DNA of 64,000 nt from Prevotella sp. P5-92. GTDB lineage: Bacteria; Bacteroidota; Bacteroidia; Bacteroidales; Bacteroidaceae. Where the stretch lies: positions 62,001-126,000 of the forward strand of contig NZ_NPJG01000001.1 in the NCBI RefSeq assembly GCF_002251245.1. The letters run 5' to 3'. The notes beneath the pieces were generated by a model. The model was not told where the DNA came from and made no database searches. It worked only from the letters and a program-made list of their open reading frames with translations. Numbering within the stretch: the first letter of the stretch is position 1; every line of letters begins with the position of its first letter. The translations under genes were made by a program, and so were the position numbers. Below, piece by piece: positions 55,836 to 62,518 of this stretch.

Positions 55836-58646
55836 TTATAAGTTTATCTTTACTCCTGCATTGACCTTCACCCCGTAGTATTCCACCTGCATGGTGCGGT
55901 CTTTCTGTCCCTGATAGTAACGCAGAGGCTGGTTGAGCAGGTTGTTGGCCTCGGCGAAAACGGTAAACTTAGTCTTCTTGCCCCAGGTGTAAGAAGCGTT
56001 GATGTCGAGATAGTTAACATTGTCGTAGTAGCGGTCGAGCTCGCGGCTTCCGGTGTTCATCTGGTCGATAAACGACGAGGCGAAGTTGTATGACAGACGT
56101 ATGTTCCATCCCTTGTCCTCGAAGTAGAGCGAGGCATTGGCGGTGTGCTCTGGCGAACCGGCCATCTTCACGTCGTCGCCGTCGGTGATGCCCAAACGTG
56201 AGTTGTAATTGCGTGTGGTGGAATGTGTGTATGTGTAGTTGCCGTAGAATCCGAGGCATCTCAGAGCCGGAGTGATGAATCCGAAGTCGCGTTGTAAGGC
56301 TGCTTCCACTCCATATACGCGTGCATCGTATGCATTCATGTTCTGTGTTACTTCGAATACCTCTTTGTTACCTGCAAGACCCAGCTCTTCGCCATTGTAA
56401 TATCCGAGAGTTTCAATATTCACGTTTTTCACGTCTTTATAGAAGAGTCCGAGACTCACCATTCCGATGCTCTTGAAGTAATGGTCGAACGAGAGGTCGA
56501 TGTTCCACGATGTGGTAGGCTTAATGTTCGGGTCGCCGATGGTGGCTTCTTGGTCGGCGAGGTTGAAGCTCTTGTTAGCCACGAGAGCAGAGTATTTCGG
56601 ACGTGAGAGTGTCTTGGTCAGCGATGCCCTAATGCTTCCGTCGTCGCTGGTCTTGTATTTCAGCAGCAGGCTTGGCAAGAGATTGGTGTAGTCGTTCTTA
56701 TACACGCCTGTAGGCTTCAGGCTTTCCTTCTCGTCCTCGTCCATGATATAGTTCACGCCGCTGGTCTTGAGTCTGGTGTTTTCGATGCGCAGTCCGACGG
56801 TAGCGTCGAGTCTCTCGCCGAGCTTTTGGTCGAATCTGAGGTAGCCAGCGTGGATCTGTTCCGTCGCCTTATAGTTTCCCGCTTCCTCCTCGTAGAGTTC
56901 AGCGCCGTCAGCCTTGTTAAAGTCTATGCGTCCCATGTAGTCCTTGCTCACAAACTGTGTTCCGATAGGATATTGGCTTCCAGGCATGAATCCCTCGCGC
57001 ACCTCGTTGACGAGATTGTCTTTCCAGTCGGGAATGTATTTGTCTGCAGCGTCTGAATAGTCATAATATTCGGTGTTACGCTCTTTCTCCTTGCGTGTAT
57101 ATTTATAACCGAACTTCACGGTGTTGCCATAAAGGCCTTTAGACAGCGGCAAGGTGAAGTTGATGCGTTCCTTAAGTTCGTTTTCCTTTATGGCCTGGTC
57201 TGAGTTGGTAAACTCGTCTATCTTCCATTTCGCCTCGCTGAAAGAGGGGATGGCGAGAGTGGAATAAGGCTGGCGCATGCCCACATCGACAAACGACTTG
57301 CCGAAGTCAAGGTCGGAGCTGCCTTTGAGCTTCAGACCTATATAACGCTCGTTGGGGCGGTCCTCGGTGGCACGCGAGTAGCTCGACGCCCAGTCAATCT
57401 TCAGACGGCCGAAGTTGTGCTCTCCGTCGAGGGTGAAGTCCATGGTCTGCTGGCGTTCCAGTCGTGCGCTCTTGTTGTCGTCATCTCCCGCCTTCGTCTG
57501 CAGCACCACGCTCTGGTCCTTGGCCTCAGAGTTGAGTTTCTTATAGCTGATGCGGTATCGGTTCTCCCAGTCGTTGCGTCGGTTGTAGATGCCTTTGAAC
57601 GAAATCTTGTGCATGGGGTTGAACTGATAGTCGAGGGCAAGCGAGTAGCTCTGTCGCTCGCGTGTGACGTAATACTGTCTTACCTGTGCCTCCTTGAGCT
57701 GTACCTCGCCTTTCTTCTCCACATATTCAAACTCGGTGTTGTCTGATCCGCCTGGGGCATACTGGTACGATGCACTTGCCATGACGCCAAACTTATCGTC
57801 GAAGAAGCGATCGCCCCATGTGGCGCCGATATTCCACTGTGGCTTGCCCGAGATCCACGTGTAGCCTGTAGAGCCCGTGAAGTTCAGCACGCGACGGAAG
57901 GGCGTGTTTTTCGTGACGAGGTTGATAGCTCCGCCGATGGCATCGCCGTCCATGTCAGACGTCACCACCTTCGACACCTCGATGGTCTGCACCATGTCGG
58001 CAGGTATGAGGTCGAGTTGTACGTTGCGTGTGTCGCCCTCAGCAGAAGGCAGACGGTTGCCGTTGACAGTCACTGAGGTGAGGTCGGCGCTCGTTCCACG
58101 CACCTGTCCGAAGCGTGCCTCGCCCTGGTCGTACTGGACGTTGATGCCGTTGATGCGTTTCAGCGCGTCGCCGATGTTTGAGTCGGGGAATTTGCCTACC
58201 TGGTCGGCACTGACCACGTTGGTCACGCCCATAGCCTCTTTTTGCATCTGCAGGGCTCGTCGTTGTCCTGTGAAGGCACCTTTTACGTTCACTTCCGAGA
58301 GTTCGACGCCTTCGCTCATCACTATATCTTCCACGATCACCTTCTTCGTGTCGGTGATGTTCACCTTTTTATATATTGGATTATATCCCACGTAAGTCAC
58401 TTTCAGCGTGTAGGCTCCGGGTTTGAGATTCGGCAGTTTGTAGAATCCGTTGATGTCAGCTGTCACGCCCGTGTGCAGGCTTTCAATCTGGATGGTGGCA
58501 CCCGGCAGGGTGTGTCGTTCGGCGTCGGTCACCTGACCGCTGATGATTCCGAAACTCGATTCCTCTGTAGCCTCAATGGCCCATGCGGCAGAGGCTGTAG
58601 CGATGGCCACAACTGTTGTGGCGAAAAGTCTTTTTACTGTCTTCAT
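55836..58646 (-). CDS. TonB-dependent receptor (non-SusC type)
   Basis: Outer-membrane active importer with 936 residues: signal peptide (ASAAWA), CarboxypepD_reg domain (GIISGQVTDAERHTLPGATI, about 33-120), plug (VNVKGAFTGQRR, VGKFPDSNIGDALKRINGINVQ, DGDAIGGAINLVTKN) and barrel ending VKVNAGVKINL. The plug wording is that of FecA/TonB-dependent receptors working without a SusD partner, and indeed no susD gene follows. It is cotranscribed with the phosphoesterase gene. Substrate is unknown; an organophosphate or chelate is possible. Confidence 0.93.
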   Translation of the reverse strand: MKTVKRLFATTVVAIATASAAWAIEATEESSFGIISGQVTDAERHTLPGATIQIESLHTGVTADINGFYKLPNLKPGAYTLKVTYVGYNPIYKKVNITDTKKVIVEDIVMSEGVELSEVNVKGAFTGQRRALQMQKEAMGVTNVVSADQVGKFPDSNIGDALKRINGINVQYDQGEARFGQVRGTSADLTSVTVNGNRLPSAEGDTRNVQLDLIPADMVQTIEVSKVVTSDMDGDAIGGAINLVTKNTPFRRVLNFTGSTGYTWISGKPQWNIGATWGDRFFDDKFGVMASASYQYAPGGSDNTEFEYVEKKGEVQLKEAQVRQYYVTRERQSYSLALDYQFNPMHKISFKGIYNRRNDWENRYRISYKKLNSEAKDQSVVLQTKAGDDDNKSARLERQQTMDFTLDGEHNFGRLKIDWASSYSRATEDRPNERYIGLKLKGSSDLDFGKSFVDVGMRQPYSTLAIPSFSEAKWKIDEFTNSDQAIKENELKERINFTLPLSKGLYGNTVKFGYKYTRKEKERNTEYYDYSDAADKYIPDWKDNLVNEVREGFMPGSQYPIGTQFVSKDYMGRIDFNKADGAELYEEEAGNYKATEQIHAGYLRFDQKLGERLDATVGLRIENTRLKTSGVNYIMDEDEKESLKPTGVYKNDYTNLLPSLLLKYKTSDDGSIRASLTKTLSRPKYSALVANKSFNLADQEATIGDPNIKPTTSWNIDLSFDHYFKSIGMVSLGLFYKDVKNVNIETLGYYNGEELGLAGNKEVFEVTQNMNAYDARVYGVEAALQRDFGFITPALRCLGFYGNYTYTHSTTRNYNSRLGITDGDDVKMAGSPEHTANASLYFEDKGWNIRLSYNFASSFIDQMNTGSRELDRYYDNVNYLDINASYTWGKKTKFTVFAEANNLLNQPLRYYQGQKDRTMQVEYYGVKVNAGVKINL

Positions 58647-58680
58647 TCGTTTTCAAAAAATGTTGTTTTGTTTTCGGGTG

Positions 58681-58688
58681 CAAAGGTA
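58681..58688 (-). promoter_or_regulatory. TonB receptor-phosphoesterase promoter -7 box TACCTTTG
   Basis: It matches TAnnTTTG on the minus strand, 35 bp upstream of the receptor ATG. Confidence 0.65.
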
Positions 58689-58870
58689 CAGACAGTAGAT
58701 TACACCGCCGCTACAATCATTTTAAGCCTTCGCTACTATTTCGTTACAAAGCTGTTACGGCCTCGCGGATCCCTTTTCTTTACCATAGCTTCGGGGAATT
58801 TCCTTCTTACAATATAGATTTCCCTCCCGGCCTTTAGGGTAAATCTTTTGCGACGTAAGGAGAAAAGCCG

Positions 58871-58878
58871 TAACTTTG
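58871..58878 (+). promoter_or_regulatory. Promoter -7 box TAACTTTG of the histidine-rich protein
   Basis: It matches TAnnTTTG, 43 bp upstream of the ATG at 58922. It supports the plus-strand gene over an antisense reading. Confidence 0.65.
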
Positions 58879-58921
58879 CAGCAGAAAAATTTATTGTTTA
58901 ACGTTTTAATACTTTACGATT

Positions 58922-59176
58922 ATGAAGAAGATTATTTTGACTTTGGTTATGATGCTCACAGTAGTGGTAACAGTCAGTGGAAAGAACAATGTGAATCCGC
59001 GTCACGACAAGGGTGTAGATGTAGTGGTGGTGACTCACCGCGATGGCCCACATAAGCCATGTCACTGCAAGAAGTGCATGAAGCATGTCAAGCAGCATCT
59101 CCGCATGAAGCACAACAAGCACATGAAGCACGACAAGCACATGACGGTCCACTCGCCTCACGGATGGCGTCGTTGA
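58922..59176 (+). CDS. Small exported histidine/lysine-rich protein
   Basis: An 84-residue protein with a signal peptide (MKKIILTLVMMLTVVVTVSG). The mature part of about 64 residues is extremely basic, with 15-16 histidines, many in HxxH-type spacing (KHNKHMKHDKHM), and a CHCKKC cluster. It has no similarity I recognise. The composition suggests binding of transition metals such as copper, zinc or nickel in the periplasm, as a buffer or chaperone. Its own promoter and lack of partner genes leave the role open. Confidence 0.75.
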   Translation: MKKIILTLVMMLTVVVTVSGKNNVNPRHDKGVDVVVVTHRDGPHKPCHCKKCMKHVKQHLRMKHNKHMKHDKHMTVHSPHGWRR

Positions 59177-59534
59177 CAATGAGCTTGTGATGGCCTCTGG
59201 TCTGCCGCCATCTGCAGTAATCCCGTGCCTGCCTTTAGTCCGCCGCCGACGCAGATTGGAGGTGGGCATGCTGCGTGAGCCGCTGAAATATTAATGGTTG
59301 CAATAAGTGAAAGAACTCTTTCTGCCAGGATTCCTCGGGCGCGCTTCCGATTTTCTTTTACGTTTGCAAAGGTACAACATTTTTCTCGATTTTGCAAGTG
59401 TTTACTTAACTTCCTTCTTTTCTTTAACATTTTTTATAATACACAGAGTGTATTATACTATTTCTAACTACCCCGAAATATTTCTCCAACCACGTAAATA
59501 TTTTTCCTTAGTTAGAGAGATTTTGTGGGTTTAA
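59177..59534. other. Non-coding stretch, no supported gene
   Basis: A GC-richer segment (59177-59300) follows the histidine-rich gene. A minus-strand TACCTTTG box at 59374-59367 would transcribe back toward it, but no convincing ORF follows; the readings there lack family features. From 59380 on the sequence turns AT-rich. Confidence 0.5.
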
Positions 59535-59538
59535 AATC

Positions 59539-59745
59539 AAACTGTAATACTGTAATACTGTATGTTAACAAACCTAAAAATACAGCAACACAGCAACAGT
59601 ATTACAGTATTACAGTTTTATTTTAAGGCATCCCTTTTTTTTGAAAAAAAACTTTATATTATATATATAAATATATATATAATATAAGATAAAATTAGGG
59701 GAAAAGCATACCCTTTAAAATAAAACTGTAATACTGTAATACTGT
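59539..59745. repeat. Nested inverted repeats with ACTGTAAT units
   Basis: Three blocks of ACTGTAATACTGTAATACTGT: direct at 59539-59561, inverted at 59596-59626, direct again at 59715-59745. The last two form a perfect 31-bp inverted repeat including a TTAAAATAAA flank. Between them, at about 59652-59687, lies a nearly perfect AT palindrome (TTATATTATATATAT and its complement). No ORF is present. Such 8-bp iterated units flanking an AT-rich core resemble replication iterons or a recombination site. The structure begins the degraded accessory region. Confidence 0.8.
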
Positions 59746-59885
59746 TGCAAATTTTGTCTTTTTGACTCAATTCCCTTAATGCTACTATCGAGCCCCTTTC
59801 ACCTGCATTTTCTTGGTTTTGAAAAAAAAATCATCATATTCCCACTTTTTCCCGCCTTTTTCTTGGAACGTAACAATAAAATTAC

Positions 59886-59893
59886 TAACTTTG
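59886..59893 (+). promoter_or_regulatory. Promoter -7 box TAACTTTG of a degraded gene
   Basis: It matches TAnnTTTG, 41 bp upstream of the ATG of the broken Rpn-like fragment. Confidence 0.5.
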
Positions 59894-59934
59894 CATAAGA
59901 AAAGCTGCATCTCGGCAAGTAAAATATTCAAGGC

Positions 59935-60074
59935 ATGAATGGGATTGAGGGGGAAGAAATAGCGGGGATAGCTAAGTTCACGCCCGTCGAGCTGAAGGGA
60001 AAGAGGACAGCCTCAAGACTTACCGCACCCTAAAGAACTCGCTTGATACGGCGAGGAAAAGGGGCGTGAGATGA
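59935..60074 (+). pseudogene. Frameshifted C-terminal scrap of an Rpn/PD-(D/E)XK nuclease-type protein
   Basis: From an ATG at 59935 the reading frame gives EEIAGIAKFTPVELKGK, then must shift by one base near 60004 to continue as DSLKTYRTLKNSLDTARKRG up to a stop at 60072-60074. This string resembles the C-terminal tail of Rpn-family recombination-promoting nucleases (putative transposases), which are common in Prevotella. The nuclease domain is missing. The assignment is from memory of that tail and is tentative. Confidence 0.4.
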
Positions 60075-60149
60075 CAGGCTTGGCAGAAGACGAGATAAAG
60101 GGTTGTGACAACTGTCATAAAACATTTTGAAGTAAAAAGAAGATATAAT

Positions 60150-60401
60150 ATGAAAAATTACAATTTAGGTTTCATTTCCGACGCAGACATATATGAGCAC
60201 GTTGAATCGACAATGATGCAATACCGCCGCAGTATTGACCTGAAGTCGTTCAACAAGAATCTCATCGACCCAATAAAACTTACGTTCGACTCAAAAATAT
60301 ACGGACAGGACTTGCAGCAAACCATTGAGTCAGAATGTCTTCGTCAGGTTGACAAGACCAACAACAACTGCATCGGATATTTTCACCAAACCATTTTCAA
60401 G
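60150..60401 (+). pseudogene. Truncated Eco47II/Sau96I-type restriction endonuclease
   Basis: The first ~84 residues (YNLGFISDADIYEHVES, SIDLKSFNKNLIDPIKLTFDSKIYG, NNNCIGYFHQTIFK) match the N-terminus of Eco47II-family type II enzymes, which recognise GGNCC. After HQTIFK the sequence switches to unrelated DNA; the catalytic core is absent. No cognate cytosine methyltransferase gene is seen in the window. The in-frame continuation to 60542 is a shadow of the fused downstream fragment. Confidence 0.7.
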
Positions 60402-60762
60402 AAGGGTCATGGGGACAGGTACATTGGTTCACTCTTTAGGGTCGATGAACCTGTCCCCGATGATTCTTTTCAAATCTACTCCCACTCAATTCCAAACCAT
60501 AATCTTTGCCACCTCCGACACACAGAATGTCGGAGACTCTGACGGAGATATGTCGGAGACGAAACTCACTGAGCGTCAGCGGAAAATTCTTAATCTCATC
60601 AAAGAGTCTCCAACAATCACTGGCAAACAAATGTCGGAGACTTTGTCGGTGAGCCAACGCACCATCGAGCGCGACCTTTCTACTTTGCAGAAGTTTGGTG
60701 CTTTGAAACATGAAGGCAAGGATAATGATGGTAAGTGGGTTATAATTTCTGTTAGTCACTGA
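60402..60762 (+). pseudogene. C-terminal fragment of an AlbA_2/RecG-like ATP-binding protein (winged helix)
   Basis: In another frame, starting right at the restriction-enzyme break, the sequence reads RVMGTGTL, then FQTIIF...QNVGDSDGD, then a winged-helix domain (LTERQRKILNLIKESPTITGKQMSETLSVSQRTIERDL...). This is the C-terminal layout of the putative DNA-binding ATP-binding proteins with an AlbA_2 domain. The N-terminal three quarters are missing and no start codon is appropriate, so two unrelated gene fragments were joined. Confidence 0.6.
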
Positions 60763-60787
60763 TTTGATTTAGCTCAATTCTATTAGC

Positions 60788-61294
60788 ATGACTTTATTTG
60801 AAGGAGAACAGAATGGCAGATATGAGACAGACCATCTACATATGGTTCTGAATGAACATATTGATTTTACTGAAGAGGGGTTAAGTGACGATAGGAAATA
60901 TAGCATTTTTGTGCATGAGTATGTGCACTACTATCTAATGTGGCTATATACAGGTGATATAAAAGACAGAAGACAATTCATGACACTAGTAAATGCATAC
61001 GGCTTGCCATATATAGAGACACCAGAAATGACATATTTGCCAAATAATAATGAAACCGGGCATCCGTATCTTGAGACTGCTACTCTTGCAGGATTCGAAC
61101 TAATCTTTCGCAGATTACAAAAAATCGATGGAGATATATGTCCAATGTACAGAGTATGTAAGGACGGACGTTTTTCTGAAGAATCAAATGTTGATGAATT
61201 ATGTGGTAAAGAACAATGGAAAAAGGATTGTGAGTGTTTGATGGTTCGTGCGTTGAAGTATTATAAACTCAAAGACAAGGAATTTGTATTATGA
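60788..61294 (+). CDS. Hypothetical protein with HExxH metallopeptidase-like motif
   Basis: A 168-residue protein of no family I recognise. Residues 43-47 are HEYVH, within IFVHEYVHYYLMWLY, a typical amphipathic zinc-metallopeptidase helix. A third ligand might be the glutamate in YLETATLAGFELIFRRL about 50 residues later. There is no signal peptide or membrane segment. The N-terminus starts abruptly, so the gene may be a remnant of a longer protease. Codon use is AT-richer than in the housekeeping genes, and it sits among pseudogenes. Confidence 0.6.
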   Translation: MTLFEGEQNGRYETDHLHMVLNEHIDFTEEGLSDDRKYSIFVHEYVHYYLMWLYTGDIKDRRQFMTLVNAYGLPYIETPEMTYLPNNNETGHPYLETATLAGFELIFRRLQKIDGDICPMYRVCKDGRFSEESNVDELCGKEQWKKDCECLMVRALKYYKLKDKEFVL

Positions 61295-61461
61295 TTTGCA
61301 AAATGCCGTATTTATCCATTTTTTTGTAGTTTACAAAAGTTAAATGTGTTAAATCTTCGTCTTTTTCAATCTATTCAGAATTCACGTCACCACTTTTCTA
61401 CCGTTTAACTTGCAAATCACTGATATAAAGTAATTTGCAAATACGATGTATGAAGGGATTT
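61295..61461. other. AT-rich non-coding stretch
   Basis: No ORF, promoter or terminator is clear. The word TTTGCAAA/GATTTGCAAA recurs around 61410-61465, leading into the hairpin at 61462. Confidence 0.4.
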
Positions 61462-61512
61462 GCAAAGTTTTTGGAAAAACAACGTAAAACGTTGCGTTTC
61501 CAAAAACTTTGC
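61462..61512. repeat. 24-bp-arm hairpin with 3-nt loop
   Basis: Arms 61462-61485 and 61489-61512 pair at 22 of 24 positions around loop AAA; the outer 16 bp (GCAAAGTTTTTGGAAA) are perfect. It lies at the 3' end of a truncated ATPase reading. The arm carries AACGTTGCGTTTCC, the complement of part of the 22-bp tandem repeat at 30756-30838. Confidence 0.8.
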
Positions 61513-61632
61513 CTATATCAATGATGCCATATACAATGGGAGGTAGTGTCTTTCGCCGAACACCAGTGGGGCTTTGTAATATCCTGACTGATACCACTTT
61601 TCGAGCCTGTCTATTATCTTTCTTTTAAGCAT
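61513..61632 (-). pseudogene. N-terminal stub of an AAA ATPase (DUF4143 type)
   Basis: A 39-residue reading, MLKRKIIDRLEKWYQSGYY..., which resembles the start of DUF4143-type AAA ATPases common in Prevotella, where this segment precedes the Walker A motif GARQVGKT. Here the Walker region is replaced (LVFGERHYLPLYMASLI) and a stop follows. A TAACTTTG promoter is kept at 61670-61663. The similarity is judged by eye. Confidence 0.45.
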
Positions 61633-61662
61633 ATCTGCAACTTTTTTCCATTGTTTCGGCTG

Positions 61663-61670
61663 CAAAGTTA
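61663..61670 (-). promoter_or_regulatory. Promoter -7 box TAACTTTG of the ATPase stub
   Basis: It matches TAnnTTTG on the minus strand, 31 bp upstream of the stub's ATG. Confidence 0.5.
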
Positions 61671-61853
61671 CAACTTTTTTCCCCTAAAATCCGCAACTAA
61701 TATTGATGCCGACTAATTTTGCAGTTCGCTTCTCCATCTGACGATATTCTTGCCACTACAGACGTGATTATGCATGGGTCATGCCCAGCTTCCCCTTACC
61801 CCGTCAAGCATTACAGGGACTTTATGCTGCCGTTTACCCGCGAATTCGGTTTC

Positions 61854-62332
61854 TTAGCCATCAGTGAATGCAAAAGGGTTCTGATATAATTTGTTGTCCG
61901 TGTAGATGTTCAGCTGATAGTGCCTTGCCGTCCTTATCCACTTGGCTGGCACGCTGATGAACTTGAATACGAAGGCTTTGATGCGGCTGGTTTTCTTTAG
62001 TCCGAACCTCTTCACGTCAAGCCTCGCCATGATGAATTTATAGAAGTTGCGTATGAGTGCTGTCAGCAGCAGGAACACAGTGTTTTCTGCCATGAAGGAC
62101 TTTGGCAGCCTTGCCCATCCGAAGCCATTGTTCATGTCATCGAAGATGTGTTCTTTGCCGCCTCTGAGGTTATAGAACTCCACAACCTCGCGCTTTGATA
62201 GCCGAACGACGTGCACCGAAGTCCCAGGACTTTGTCGATTACCGGACCCACAAAACGGGAAAAATGCTCCCTCACGTGAAATATTCCTCCAAAAGGAGTG
62301 ATTTTCTCAGATTTAATTTGTACCTTTGCCAC
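61854..62332 (-). pseudogene. IS1380-family transposase with large internal deletion
   Basis: Two parts of one transposase in different frames. The N-terminal ~42 residues, from a GTG at 62332 (AKVQIKSEKITPFGGIFHVREHFSR... LGLRCTSFGYQ), are joined near 62200 to the C-terminal ~110 residues (SKREVVEFYNLRGGKEHIFDDMNNGFGW... down to the stop at 61854). Full IS1380 transposases are about 430 residues, so most of the DDE catalytic core has been lost and the join is out of frame. Terminal inverted repeats could not be located with confidence on either side. The copy is dead, but could be mobilised in trans if its ends are intact. Confidence 0.8.
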
Positions 62333-62518
62333 GTCATTGATGATTTTTGCTTGTCTTGATTTGCAGCGCTAAGGTAAGTGAAAAATCTGACATGGCAAAA
62401 TCCTGAACTGCTCGGCTTTGCCGCTTGCCGCATGCAAGAACTTTTTGTTGTTCAGGCACTTATAAAAAAGTTAAACTGAAGTGCTGCGGAATTTAGGTAT
62501 TAAATTATTATTGAAATT

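Noticed and set aside
58898..59269. Minus-strand ORF opposite the histidine-rich gene
   Set aside because: The plus strand has a promoter and a proper signal peptide; the minus reading has neither and shows low-complexity arginine and histidine runs.
59539..59745. CRISPR array
   Set aside because: The ACTGTAAT units are contiguous and inverted, with no unique spacers of constant length and no cas genes.
60402..60542. Continuation of the Eco47II-like reading frame to 60542
   Set aside because: After the break the translated sequence is unrelated to the family; another frame of the same DNA encodes the recognisable fragment.
62321..62328. TACCTTTG box as a promoter for the LRR gene
   Set aside because: The bases are codons 2-4 of the IS1380 transposase read on the other strand, and lie almost 200 bp from the LRR start; the match is probably chance.
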